A stretch of 64,000 nucleotides of DNA from Synechococcus sp. CS-1329. Lineage in GTDB: Bacteria; Cyanobacteriota; Cyanobacteriia; PCC-6307; Cyanobiaceae. Below the pieces are notes generated by a model that worked only from the letters and a program-made list of their open reading frames with translations, was not told the DNA's origin and made no database searches. The DNA is taken from the NCBI RefSeq assembly GCF_025128055.1, contig NZ_JAHLYS010000032.1:1-64000 (forward strand). The letters run 5' to 3'. Made by a program: the position numbers and the translations under genes. Positions 23,673 to 32,108 of this stretch are shown in pieces (within the stretch, counting starts at the first letter, position 1; the number at the start of each line of letters is the position of its first letter).

Positions 23673-23852
23673 TCAGCCGGGCAGGTGGAGCATCAGCTCA
23701 CAGAGCTGGGGGCTGGGCAACTCCTGACCCAGCAAAGGCGCCATCAGGGCCGCCAGCGGCCGCAGCCGGCAGGGCCAGATCGCCCGTTCGGTGAGCCGGC
23801 CCGCCTGGAAGCTGCCGGCGATCAACACCGCCGCCAGCAGGGTGCGTTTCAC
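23673..23852 (-). CDS. 59-residue protein translationally coupled to glyQ
   Basis: A small gene with a GTG start overlapping the glyQ stop (GTGA) and a stop 50 bases before comEC. Product: a signal-like or single membrane helix ([17 protein letters not shown]), then [23 protein letters not shown] and a tail with two further hydrophobic residues and one Cys ([11 protein letters not shown]). The 4-base overlap, the regular codon use and the conserved-looking signal segment support coding. I do not recognise it. It is probably a small membrane or exported peptide made in step with the synthetase subunit. Confidence 0.55.
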   Translation of the reverse strand: MKRTLLAAVLIAGSFQAGRLTERAIWPCRLRPLAALMAPLLGQELPSPQLCELMLHLPG

Positions 23853-24727
23853 CCGAGGGGCGCCGCCAGCAGGGGAAAGCCCAGGGCGCGGCGCTCCTCC
23901 AGCCAGGCCTCAGCCACCTGCCGCGCCAGATGGCGGATGCGGCCGATGGTGGCGGTGCGCTCGGTCACGGAGATCACGCCGCGGGCCTCCAGCAGATTGA
24001 AGGTGTGGCTGCACTTGAGCACGTAATCGAGGGCCGGCGCCGGCAGGCCCGCCTGCACCAGATCAGCGGCTTCCGCTTCGTAGAGGGCGAAGAGCTGCTG
24101 CAGGCGCTCCGGGTTGGAGGCCTCGAAGTTGTAGGTGCAGTGGCCCTTCTCGGAGGCCAGCCAGAGATCGCCGTAGCTGCGCTCGCCGTTCCAGCTCAGG
24201 TCCCAGATGCTCTCCACGTCCTGGAGATACATGGCCAGGCGCTCGAGGCCGTAGGTGATCTCGATCGACACCGGCCGGCAGTCGAGGCCGCCGCACTGCT
24301 GGAAATAGGTGAACTGGGTGACCTCCATGCCGTCGAGCCACACCTCCCAGCCCACCCCCCAGGCGCCGAGGGTGGGCGATTCCCAGTTGTCTTCGACGAA
24401 ACGGATGTCGTGATCACGCTGGCGGATGCCCAGGGCTTCGAGCGAGGCCAGGTAGGTCTCCTGAATGCCGTCGGGAGAGGGCTTGATCAGCACCTGGTAC
24501 TGGAAGTAGTGCTGGGCGCGGTTGGGGTTGTCGCCGTAGCGGCCGTCGCTGGGGCGGCGGCAGGGTTCGGGATAGGCCACGGCCCAGGGCTCGGGGCCGA
24601 TCGCCCGCAGCACCGTGTGCGGACTCATCGTGCCGGCGCCCTTTTCGGTGTCGTAGGGCTGCAGCAGCAGGCAGCCCTGGTGAGCCCAGAAGCTGTTCAA
24701 GGTGGCGATGATGTCCTGAAAATGCAT
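23849..24727 (-). CDS. glyQ: Glycine-tRNA ligase alpha subunit
   Basis: 292 residues. Start [19 protein letters not shown] is the highly conserved GlyQ beginning, followed by [36 protein letters not shown]-like [27 protein letters not shown] and [25 protein letters not shown], all class II synthetase signatures of the alpha2beta2 glycyl enzyme. It needs GlyS (beta), not in this window. The open frame continues upstream to about 25030, but that part overlaps menG and is not coding. It lies 79 bases from menG in the same direction and may be co-transcribed. Confidence 0.97.
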   Translation of the reverse strand: MHFQDIIATLNSFWAHQGCLLLQPYDTEKGAGTMSPHTVLRAIGPEPWAVAYPEPCRRPSDGRYGDNPNRAQHYFQYQVLIKPSPDGIQETYLASLEALGIRQRDHDIRFVEDNWESPTLGAWGVGWEVWLDGMEVTQFTYFQQCGGLDCRPVSIEITYGLERLAMYLQDVESIWDLSWNGERSYGDLWLASEKGHCTYNFEASNPERLQQLFALYEAEAADLVQAGLPAPALDYVLKCSHTFNLLEARGVISVTERTATIGRIRHLARQVAEAWLEERRALGFPLLAAPLG

Positions 24728-24806
24728 GGGGGAGGAGGAGTCGCCACCGTCGGCGGGCATTCTCCCGTGTGGCAGTTCCAGCTGACGGCGCCGTGGGCCA
24801 CTGCCC

Positions 24807-25520
24807 TCAGGCCAGCAGCTGCAGCAGACCCATCTGGCCGACGGCCAGTGTCCGGTGGCGCGCCCAGCCGAAGCCCGCCCGGCGCGCCAGCTGCTCCTGC
24901 TCGGCGCCGGTGGGGAAGCGCTCCAAGCTGGCTTCCAGATAGGCGTATTGCTCGGGCAGATCGAACAGTCGGGCGGTGGGCACCACCAGCCGGCGCAGGT
25001 AGAGGCGCTGGAAGGACGCAGCCAGCGCACCGGCCGGAGCGCTGGGGTCGGGGCGGTTGAAATCCAGCACCGCCGCCCGGCCGCCGGGGCGCAGCAGGCG
25101 GTGCAACTCCCTCAGCCCCTCAGCCGGATCAGCCAGGTTGCGCAGCCCGTAGGCCATCACCGCCGCATCGAACGACTGGGACGGCAGCCCGGTGGAAAGG
25201 GCATCCCCCTGGCGCCACTGCAGCGGCAGCCAGGGCTGGCGGGCGGCGCGGGCCGCCGCCACCTGCAGGGGAGCCGCGGCGGCATCGAGGCCGAGCACCT
25301 GGCCGCCGGGTCGCACCTTTGCAGCCAGCACCAGGGCCAGATCACCGGTGCCGCAGCAGAGATCGATCAGGCGCTGGCCCGGCCGGGGCCGCAACCACAG
25401 GACCGCCTGGCGCTTCCAGAGGCGGTGCAGGCCGAAGGAGAGCCAGTCGTTGAGCTGGTCGTAGCGGGGGGCGATGGCCTCGAACAGCTCACGCACCGCC
25501 TGGGGATCACCGGGCTTCAA
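24807..25520 (-). CDS. menG: Demethylphylloquinone/ubiquinone C-methyltransferase
   Basis: 237 residues. UbiE/MenG signatures: [29 protein letters not shown] motif [14 protein letters not shown], acidic motif [40 protein letters not shown] (motifs post-I/III) and [18 protein letters not shown] near the end. In cyanobacteria the enzyme methylates demethylphylloquinone, the last step toward vitamin K1 used as secondary acceptor in photosystem I. It is the first of a minus-strand run with glyQ, the 59-residue gene and comEC. Confidence 0.93.
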   Translation of the reverse strand: MKPGDPQAVRELFEAIAPRYDQLNDWLSFGLHRLWKRQAVLWLRPRPGQRLIDLCCGTGDLALVLAAKVRPGGQVLGLDAAAAPLQVAAARAARQPWLPLQWRQGDALSTGLPSQSFDAAVMAYGLRNLADPAEGLRELHRLLRPGGRAAVLDFNRPDPSAPAGALAASFQRLYLRRLVVPTARLFDLPEQYAYLEASLERFPTGAEQEQLARRAGFGWARHRTLAVGQMGLLQLLA

Positions 25521-25544
25521 CGGCGGGAAGGGAGCGGGGAACGC

Positions 25545-25934
25545 TCAGGACAATCGCAGGTCGGGGCAGCGAGTGGGATCCACCAGACAATCGAGGGAGC
25601 CCTCCCAGGGCAGGTTGATCGCATCGAGGCTCACGCCCGGTTCCTCGATCGGCTGGGGCAACCAGAGGGCGCGGCTGGCGATGCGATTGGGGCCGGTGAG
25701 GGTGAGCACCATCACGGTGGCCAGGCCCACGGCAGCGGAGCAGACCATGCAGCCGGCCAGCATCAACGAGAACTCGCGGCGGTCGTTGGCGGCCTGCATC
25801 AGCTGCAGGGCCCAGGCCACCAGCGCCACCACGAAAACCACCATCAACAGGCCAAGGGCAGTGGAGAGAGGCGGCTGCAGGGCCGGCACGGCGGGGGAGA
25901 GCGGTGGGAAGCCCGATGAAGGCCTGGCAATCAA
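25545..25934 (-). CDS. Small membrane protein of unknown function
   Basis: 129 residues from the first ATG; later starts are possible. Two hydrophobic helices are visible (about 25-45 LGLLMVVFVVALVAWALQL and 57-80 LMLAGCMVCSAAVGLATVMVLTL), then a 45-residue tail with two Cys (LDCLVDPTRCPDL) that would lie on one side of the membrane. I do not recognise a family. It lies 25 bases upstream of menG on the same strand and about 70 from hisF, so a shared transcript is possible. Confidence 0.55.
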   Translation of the reverse strand: MIARPSSGFPPLSPAVPALQPPLSTALGLLMVVFVVALVAWALQLMQAANDRREFSLMLAGCMVCSAAVGLATVMVLTLTGPNRIASRALWLPQPIEEPGVSLDAINLPWEGSLDCLVDPTRCPDLRLS

Positions 25935-26004
25935 TGTAACGAGCCGTTGCGAACTGTCGCGATCAGGGGCCGGCCCCAGGCAACCATCGGCCTGCCAGCA
26001 ACCC

Positions 26005-26793
26005 TCAGGCCGCGAGCAACGATTCAGCCTCCAGGGGCCGCAGCTCCAGGCCCCGCGCCAGCAGATCCGCCTTGATGGCCTGCACCGTCAGCACACCGTC
26101 GTGGAGCAGGGAGGCCAGCAGCGCCGCTGAAGCCTGGCCCTGGCCGAGGGCGGCGGCGATGTGGTCGATGCTGCCGGCACCGCCGGAGGCGATCACGGGC
26201 ACCTCCACCGCCTCGGCCACGGCGCGGGTGAGCTCCAGGTCGTAGCCGGCCTGGGTGCCGTCGCCATCCATGGAGGTGAGCAGGATCTCGCCGCAACCGA
26301 GGGCCACCGCCTGCTTGGCCCAGGCCACGGCATCGAGGCCGGTGTTCTGGCGGCCTCCTTTGACGAACACGTCCCAGCCGGAACCATCGGCGCGGCGGCG
26401 GGCGTCGATGGCCACGACGATGCACTGGCAGCCGAAGCGGCGGGCACCCTCACCGATCAGCTCCGGCCGCGCCACCGCCGAAGAGTTGAGGCTCACCTTG
26501 TCGGCACCGGCCCGCAGCAGCTCGGTGACACCCTCCACGGCACTGATGCCGCCGCCCACGGTGAAGGGGATGGTGACGGCCTCGGCGGTGCGACGCACCA
26601 GGTGCACCAGGGTGCCGCGCCCCTGGTGGCTGGCGGCGATGTCGAGGAAGACCAGCTCATCGGCGCCGGCGGCGTCGTAGCGGCAGGCGAGCTCCACGGG
26701 ATCACCGGCATCACGCAGGCCAACGAAATTGACCCCCTTGACCACCCGGCCGTCGGCCACGTCGAGGCAGGGAATGATGCGCCTGGCCACCAT
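26005..26793 (-). CDS. hisF: Imidazole glycerol phosphate synthase cyclase subunit
   Basis: 262 residues, a (beta/alpha)8 barrel. Catalytic Asp near residue 11 ([15 protein letters not shown]) and another near 130 (IVVAIDARR), [11 protein letters not shown] and [21 protein letters not shown] are all HisF hallmarks. It joins HisH-derived ammonia to the ring-forming step of histidine synthesis and releases AICAR. The ATG is 46 bases from the divergent petP start, so both promoters overlap in that short gap. Confidence 0.97.
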   Translation of the reverse strand: MVARRIIPCLDVADGRVVKGVNFVGLRDAGDPVELACRYDAAGADELVFLDIAASHQGRGTLVHLVRRTAEAVTIPFTVGGGISAVEGVTELLRAGADKVSLNSSAVARPELIGEGARRFGCQCIVVAIDARRRADGSGWDVFVKGGRQNTGLDAVAWAKQAVALGCGEILLTSMDGDGTQAGYDLELTRAVAEAVEVPVIASGGAGSIDHIAAALGQGQASAALLASLLHDGVLTVQAIKADLLARGLELRPLEAESLLAA

Positions 26794-26838
26794 GGTCTCG
26801 CTGTTAAGGTTGCGCTACCCGATCCAGTCGCGCCGGTC

Positions 26839-27072
26839 ATGTCCCAGGCTGCCACCTCAGGCCCCTCGAGCGCCGTAACGATCGGTTCGAAGGTGCGGAT
26901 CACGCGGGTGCGTGATCAGATTCCAGCTGAACTGGTCGAAACGCTGCAGAGCGATGCCATCGGCACCGTTCGCGACTTCAAGATGACCGACGGCAGCGGC
27001 ATCGGTGTGGTGGTGGAACTGGCGAACGGCAGCACCGGCTGGTTCTTCGACGACGAAATCGCCGCAGTCTGA
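26839..27072 (+). CDS. petP: Cytochrome b6f-associated small protein PetP (DUF2862)
   Basis: 77 residues, with conserved VTIGSKVRITRVRDQIPAELVETL, GTVRDFKMTDGSGIGVVVEL and GWFFDDEI, the DUF2862 family. PetP is a small soluble subunit found on the cytochrome b6f complex and is thought to tune linear electron flow. The fold is SH3-like. The gene is 2 bases upstream of chlG with the same orientation. Confidence 0.85.
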   Translation: MSQAATSGPSSAVTIGSKVRITRVRDQIPAELVETLQSDAIGTVRDFKMTDGSGIGVVVELANGSTGWFFDDEIAAV

Positions 27073-27074
27073 AT

Positions 27075-28058
27075 TTGAGCGACGCTCCCGACCCCAGCAC
27101 CAGCGGCGGCGGCGCCCGTCAGCTGCTTGGCATGAAGGGTGCCAGCGGCACCTCCTCCATCTGGAAGCTGCGCCTGCAGCTGATGAAGCCTGTCACCTGG
27201 ATCCCTCTGATCTGGGGCGTGATCTGCGGGGCTGCGGCGTCCGGCAACTTCCAATGGACCCTGCCCCAGGTGGGCGCCTCACTGGCCTGCATGGTGATGA
27301 GTGGTCCGCTGCTGGCCGGCTACACCCAGACCATCAACGACTACTACGACCGCGAGATCGACGCGATCAACGAGCCGTATCGACCGATCCCCTCCGGTGC
27401 CATCTCCCTGCCCCAGGTGAAGGTGCAGATCTGGGTGCTGCTGATCGCCGGCCTGGCGGTGGCCTGGGGGCTCGACCTCTGGGCGGGCCACAGCACACCG
27501 GTGCTGCTGCTGCTGGCCCTGGGGGGGTCGTTCGTGAGCTTCATCTATTCAGCACCGCCGCTGAAGCTGAAGCAGAACGGCTGGCTGGGCAACTACGCCC
27601 TCGGCGCCAGCTACATCGCCCTGCCCTGGTGGGCCGGTCAGGCCCTGTTCGGCCAGCTCACCTGGATCACCGCCCTGCTCACCCTGGCCTACAGCCTGGC
27701 GGGCCTGGGCATCGCCGTGGTCAATGATTTCAAGAGCGTGGAAGGCGATCGGGCCCTGGGGCTGCAGAGCCTGCCGGTGGTGTTCGGGATCCAGAGAGCC
27801 AGCTGGATCAGTGCCGGCATGATCGACCTGTTTCAGCTGGCGATGGTGGCCGTGCTGATCGCCATCGGCCAGAACTTCGCGGCGGTGCTGCTGGTGCTGC
27901 TGATCATTCCCCAGATCACCTTCCAGGACATCTGGCTGCTGCGCGATCCGGTGGCCTTTGATGTGAAGTACCAAGCGAGTGCTCAGCCCTTCCTGGTGCT
28001 GGGCATGCTGGTCACGGCGCTGGCGATCGGTCACAGCAGCCTGACCGTGGGCATGTGA
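27075..28058 (+). CDS. chlG: Chlorophyll synthase
   Basis: 327 residues from a TTG start at 27075. UbiA-type prenyltransferase that joins geranylgeranyl or phytyl diphosphate to chlorophyllide. Visible: WKLRLQLMKPVTWIPLIWG, the first Asp-rich motif NDYYDREIDAINEPYRPIPSGAI and the second, NDFKSVEGDRALGLQSLP, with about eight membrane helices and YSAPPLKLKQNGWLGNYALG between them. It acts in the thylakoid membrane. The two-base gap to petP implies translation from one mRNA. Confidence 0.97.
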   Translation: MSDAPDPSTSGGGARQLLGMKGASGTSSIWKLRLQLMKPVTWIPLIWGVICGAAASGNFQWTLPQVGASLACMVMSGPLLAGYTQTINDYYDREIDAINEPYRPIPSGAISLPQVKVQIWVLLIAGLAVAWGLDLWAGHSTPVLLLLALGGSFVSFIYSAPPLKLKQNGWLGNYALGASYIALPWWAGQALFGQLTWITALLTLAYSLAGLGIAVVNDFKSVEGDRALGLQSLPVVFGIQRASWISAGMIDLFQLAMVAVLIAIGQNFAAVLLVLLIIPQITFQDIWLLRDPVAFDVKYQASAQPFLVLGMLVTALAIGHSSLTVGM

Positions 28059-28065
28059 GGGCGCT

Positions 28066-30240
28066 GTGAGCAAACGCCGGCTGCGGTTGCTGCTGGTCGT
28101 GGGCGTCGCCCTGGCCGCGGGAGGGGGAGCAGCCCTTGGAGTCAACACCCTGGTGAAGGGGGTGGACAGCCTGCTGCCGGATGCCCGCCGGATCACCACC
28201 TTCAACCGACCAGGCACGGTGACGATCCTCTCCGCCGACGGGGAAGTGCTCCAGAAGCTGGGCCCGGCCACCCGCGAAAAAGTGGCAAGCGGCGAGATGC
28301 CGGAGCTGGTGAAAGAGGCCTTCGTGGCCGCCGAAGACCGCCGCTTCTATCAGCACAGCGGCGTGGATCCCACCGGCATCGCCCGGGCCATGGTGCGCAA
28401 CCTCAGCCGGGGCTCGGTGGAGGAGGGGGCGAGCACGATCACCCAGCAGCTGGCGCGCACGGTGTTCCTCAGCCAGGACCGCACGCTGATCCGCAAACTC
28501 AAGGAAGCGGCCCTGGCCGGAAAGCTCGAGCGCCAGCTGAGCAAGCAGCAGATCCTTGAGCAATACCTCAATTACGTGTACCTGGGCTCCAGCGCCTACG
28601 GCGTGGCCGATGCCGCCTGGATCTACTTCTCCAAGACCCCTGACCAGCTGACCGTGCCGGAAGCGGCTCTGATCGCAGGGTTGCCGCCGGCCCCTTCGGT
28701 CTATTCACCGCTGGTGAACCCGGAGCTGGCGCTGCAGCGGCGCGGCATCGTGCTGGAGCGCATGGCCCAGGCCGGGTTCATCGATTCCGGGGAGCTGGCT
28801 GACGCCAAGGCCTCGCCGCTGCAGCTCAAACCCGCCCTGCCGAAGTTCTGGAACAGCCGCGCTCCCTACTTCACCGGTTGGGTGGCGCAGGAGCTACCGA
28901 AGGTGCTGAGCGCGGAGCAGCTGGAAGTGGGTGGTCTGACGATCCGCAGCAGCCTCAATCAGGCCTGGCAGGACGAGGGCCAGAAGGTGATCGCCGCCAG
29001 CGCCTCCGGCGGGCTGGAGGGGGCCCTGGTGACGGTGGAGCCTGGCACCGGTCTGGTGCGGACGATGGTCGGCGGCAAGGACTACAGCAAGAGCCAGTTC
29101 AACCGCGCCACCCAGGCCCTGCGCTCCCCCGGCTCCACCTTCAAGCTTTTTGTCTATCTGGCCGCCCTGAAGGCCGGCATGAAGCCAGAAGACACAGTCC
29201 TGGATGCCAAGCGCTGCTTCGCGGGCTACTGCCCCAAAAACTTTGGTGATCGCTACCTGGGGCGGGTGTCGCTGGCCACAGCCCTGCAGAACTCGCTCAA
29301 CATCGTGGCGGTGAGCCTGCTGCAGCAGGTGGGCTTCGACAAGGTGATCGCCATGGCCCGCAGCCTGGGGATCACGCGGGAGCTGGGGCGCTTCTACCCC
29401 ATGGCCCTCGGCGCCTACGAGCAGACGGTGCTGGACATGACCACGGCCTATGCGGGGGTGATCAACCGCGGGGTGTTTGTACCGGCCACGCCATTCGAGG
29501 AGATCAGCGGGCCGAATGGCGAGCTGCTCTGGAGCCGGCGTGTGGATGGAGACAAGGGTCGTCGCGTGGTGGACAGTGCCATCGCCGATGCCATGGTCTG
29601 GATGCTGCAGCGGGTGGTGAGCGGCGGCACCGGCGGTGCCGCCTCCCTGGCCAACCGGCCGGTGGCAGGGAAAACGGGCACCTCGGAGGGGGCACGGGAC
29701 CTCTGGTTCATCGGCGGCATTCCCCAGCTCACCACCGGCGTCTGGCTGGGTTACGACAACAACCGCAAAACCGGCAGCGACAGCGGTGCCGCCGCCGCCG
29801 CCTGGGGGCGCTACATGGCGGTGGTGGTGAAGGATCTGCCGGTGCGTCAGTTCCCGCCCAAACCGGTTCTCACCGGCACCTTCAAGCCCACCAAGCAGGC
29901 CAACACCACCGTTCAACCAGGGCGACCGAGCACCCTCCCCAACCCTGGCGAAGACCGCAACCGGCCGGAGCCATCGCAGGAGCCGCCCCCGAGCGATCGC
30001 GGACAGGATCTGCCTCCGCTGCCCGATCTGCCCGATCTGCCCGATCTGCCCGATCTGCCGCCCCCAAGCGCTCCTCCCCGTGGCGGTGGCAGCCGCCCTG
30101 AGCCTCCCCCGCGCCGGCCGGCTCCCCCCCAACCGGCACGAGCCCCGGTGGCGCCTCCACCACAGGTGAATCCCTCGTTCCCGGTGGCCCCGCCGCCTCT
30201 GACTCCCCCACCACCGGTGGCACCGCCGCCCGTTCCCTGA
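28066..30240 (+). CDS. Class A penicillin-binding protein (transglycosylase-transpeptidase)
   Basis: 724 residues from GTG. A membrane anchor (about 5-25) is followed by the GT51 domain (AAEDRRFYQHSGVD, GASTITQQLARTVF, LEQYLNYVYLG) and the transpeptidase domain with SPGSTFKLF (catalytic Ser in STFK), NSLNIVAV (SxN) and KTGTSEG (KTG). It polymerises and crosslinks peptidoglycan. The last 120 residues are Pro-rich, with a short LPD tandem repeat encoded by a 9-bp unit, and end in PPPVAPPPVP. It follows chlG by 7 bases; coupling to a chlorophyll gene is unusual but is probably only positional. Confidence 0.95.
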   Translation: MSKRRLRLLLVVGVALAAGGGAALGVNTLVKGVDSLLPDARRITTFNRPGTVTILSADGEVLQKLGPATREKVASGEMPELVKEAFVAAEDRRFYQHSGVDPTGIARAMVRNLSRGSVEEGASTITQQLARTVFLSQDRTLIRKLKEAALAGKLERQLSKQQILEQYLNYVYLGSSAYGVADAAWIYFSKTPDQLTVPEAALIAGLPPAPSVYSPLVNPELALQRRGIVLERMAQAGFIDSGELADAKASPLQLKPALPKFWNSRAPYFTGWVAQELPKVLSAEQLEVGGLTIRSSLNQAWQDEGQKVIAASASGGLEGALVTVEPGTGLVRTMVGGKDYSKSQFNRATQALRSPGSTFKLFVYLAALKAGMKPEDTVLDAKRCFAGYCPKNFGDRYLGRVSLATALQNSLNIVAVSLLQQVGFDKVIAMARSLGITRELGRFYPMALGAYEQTVLDMTTAYAGVINRGVFVPATPFEEISGPNGELLWSRRVDGDKGRRVVDSAIADAMVWMLQRVVSGGTGGAASLANRPVAGKTGTSEGARDLWFIGGIPQLTTGVWLGYDNNRKTGSDSGAAAAAWGRYMAVVVKDLPVRQFPPKPVLTGTFKPTKQANTTVQPGRPSTLPNPGEDRNRPEPSQEPPPSDRGQDLPPLPDLPDLPDLPDLPPPSAPPRGGGSRPEPPPRRPAPPQPARAPVAPPPQVNPSFPVAPPPLTPPPPVAPPPVP
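30019..30059 (+). repeat. 9-bp tandem repeat in the penicillin-binding protein gene
   Basis: Four exact copies of CTGCCCGAT plus a partial fifth encode LPD repeats in the Pro-rich tail. Because the unit is a multiple of three, changes in copy number keep the frame. Confidence 0.9.
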
Positions 30241-30261
30241 GCCGCGCGGTTCCCGCCAGGG

Positions 30262-31644
30262 TCAGGTGGGGGCTTGCAGCACCGCCGCATAGAAGCCATC
30301 ACCGCTGTGGGCGGCCGGCCAGTGCTGCTGCTGCGATAACAACCGCCAGCCCGGATGCTGCGCCAGAACAGCCGCGATCAGGGCGCTGTTCTCGCTGGGG
30401 TGCACGGTGCAGGTGGCATACACCAGGCGGCCACCTGGGGCCAGCAGCGGCAGCATCGCCTCCAGCAGGGAGCGCTGCAGGGCCACCAGCTCCGTGATGC
30501 TGGACGGGTTGATGCGCCAGCGGGCATCGGGGTGGCGGGCCAGGGTGCCAAGGCCCGAGCAGGGGGCATCCAGCAGGATGCGATCAAAGGGCGGGCCAGC
30601 GGTGGCGCCGGCGAGGGCGCCAGGGATAGCGGCATCGGCGGTGAGGGGCTCGATGGCCTGCAGCCCCAGGCGCTGGGCGTTGTCGCGCAGACGGCGCAGG
30701 CGGCCTTCGGAGCGATCCACCGCCAGCACGCTGCCGGCATCCCCGATCAGCTCCGCCAGATGGGTGCTCTTGCCACCGGGGGCGGCACAGGCATCGAGCA
30801 GGCGCTCGCCGGGCTGGGGATCGAGCAGGGGGGCGATCGATTGGGCGGTGCGGTCCTGCACGCTCCAGTGACCTTCGGCGTAGCCGGGCAGGGCGCGCAG
30901 ATCACCGCTGCGGCCGGTGAGGCTGAGGGCCCAGGGCAGGTCCGGCAGCGCTGTGGCGCTGATGCCGGCGGCGGCGAGGGCCTCGATCACCCCCTCGCGG
31001 CTGGCGCGCAGGCGGTTCACGCGCAGATCCAGGGCGGGGGGCTGGTTGGCCGCCACAGCAAAGGCCTCGGCCCCCTCCTGGGGCAGCCACTCCAGCAGGC
31101 CGGCGGCCAGCCAGGCGGGCAGGGAGCCGCGCAGGGCCAGTGAGGCGACGGGATCGACGGGCAGCGGCAGCGGCTCCCAGGGGGCGGCGCCCGCCGCCAG
31201 GGGTTGGCGGCGCCGCAGGCAGGCCCGCAGCAGGCCATTGACCACCGGCGCCAGGCGGGCGAGACCATCGCGCTTGGCGATTTCAACGGTGGTGCTCACC
31301 GCCGCCGAGGGGGGCACCCGGGCGGTGAACAGCAGCTGGTAAAGGCCGAGGTGCAGCAGCCAGCGGAGCGGCGGCGGCTGGCGCTCGGCGCTCACCTTGC
31401 CTAGGGCATCGATCCAGCCATCCAGCAGGGCCCGCTGGCGGATGGCGCCGCAGGCCAGCTCCGTGGCCAGGCCGCGATCGGCGGCGGCCAGGGGGGAGCG
31501 GCGCAGCTCCCGCTCCAGGGCCAGGTCGGTGTAGGCGCCGGCGGCCACGGCCTGCAGCACCCGCCAGGCCACGCGCCGGGCGTCGAGTCCGATGGCGGCG
31601 GGATCTGGAGACGGCGGGGCGGGGGCAGCTGAGGTGGCGCTCAA
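30262..31644 (-). CDS. rsmB: 16S rRNA (cytosine-967-C5)-methyltransferase
   Basis: 460 residues. An NusB-like N-terminal domain (ARRVAWRVLQAVAAGAYTDLALERELR, WLLHLGLYQLLFT) is followed by a SAM methyltransferase domain with LLDACAAPGGKSTHLAEL, VLAVDRSEGRLRRLRDNAQRLGL, FDRILLDAPCSGLGTL and the catalytic ATCTVHPSENSALI. The family methylates C967 of 16S rRNA. It begins at TTG, overlapping by 4 bases (TTGA) the stop of the alkyltransferase-like gene, so the two are co-translated. Confidence 0.95.
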   Translation of the reverse strand: MSATSAAPAPPSPDPAAIGLDARRVAWRVLQAVAAGAYTDLALERELRRSPLAAADRGLATELACGAIRQRALLDGWIDALGKVSAERQPPPLRWLLHLGLYQLLFTARVPPSAAVSTTVEIAKRDGLARLAPVVNGLLRACLRRRQPLAAGAAPWEPLPLPVDPVASLALRGSLPAWLAAGLLEWLPQEGAEAFAVAANQPPALDLRVNRLRASREGVIEALAAAGISATALPDLPWALSLTGRSGDLRALPGYAEGHWSVQDRTAQSIAPLLDPQPGERLLDACAAPGGKSTHLAELIGDAGSVLAVDRSEGRLRRLRDNAQRLGLQAIEPLTADAAIPGALAGATAGPPFDRILLDAPCSGLGTLARHPDARWRINPSSITELVALQRSLLEAMLPLLAPGGRLVYATCTVHPSENSALIAAVLAQHPGWRLLSQQQHWPAAHSGDGFYAAVLQAPT

Positions 31645-31979
31645 ACGGCGAGGGGCGGCGGCCTCCAGAGATAGCGCCGCAGGGGCAGACGGCCCTGTTC
31701 ATCCACAGGAATGCCTTCGTTGATCAGCAGCTCCCGCTGCATCCAGTCGCTGCCTTGGCGGGAGAGGCTGAGGCTGATGCAGCCGCGGGCATTGACGATC
31801 CGGTGCCAGGGCACCTCAGAGGGCAGCGACAGGCGGCGCAGGGCCCAACCCACCTGGCGGGCGCAGCCGTAGGCACCGATCCACTCGGCGATCTGGCCGT
31901 AGGTGGCGAGCCGGCCGGCGGGCACCAGGGCCACGGCCGCCCACACCCGCTGATCAAAGCCCGGGGAGTCATCAACCAT
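31641..31979 (-). CDS. Alkyltransferase-like protein (ATL), MGMT family without catalytic Cys
   Basis: 112 residues from the ATG at 31979. It matches the DNA-binding domain of O6-alkylguanine-DNA alkyltransferases: VPAGRLATYGQIAEWIGAYGCARQVGWALRR and SEVPWHRIVNARGCIS. The active PCHR motif of true transferases is PWHR here (Trp58 in place of Cys), the hallmark of ATL proteins, which cannot remove alkyl groups. Known ATLs flag O6-alkylguanine for nucleotide excision repair. An upstream start adding 14 residues is possible. Confidence 0.9.
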   Translation of the reverse strand: MVDDSPGFDQRVWAAVALVPAGRLATYGQIAEWIGAYGCARQVGWALRRLSLPSEVPWHRIVNARGCISLSLSRQGSDWMQRELLINEGIPVDEQGRLPLRRYLWRPPPLAV

Positions 31980-32108
31980 GACAAGGGCTGACCGGGATGA
32001 GCGACGGGAAGATCCTGTCATCAGCGACGGCGGGCGGGCGCTTGGTGCGCACGGCCAGCGGCCATAGAACGGAATCCAAGCGTTCTCCAGCCCCCACGAG
32101 TCACCACG

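Noticed and set aside
21412-23727. A 771-residue plus-strand open frame opposite comEC
   Set aside because: It is Gln/Arg/Pro/His-rich with no domain, lies antisense to a clear comEC gene and reflects G/C-biased third positions.
30019-30059. CRISPR-like or mobile repeat
   Set aside because: Short 9-bp units without spacers inside a Pro-rich coding tail; no CRISPR array was seen in the window.
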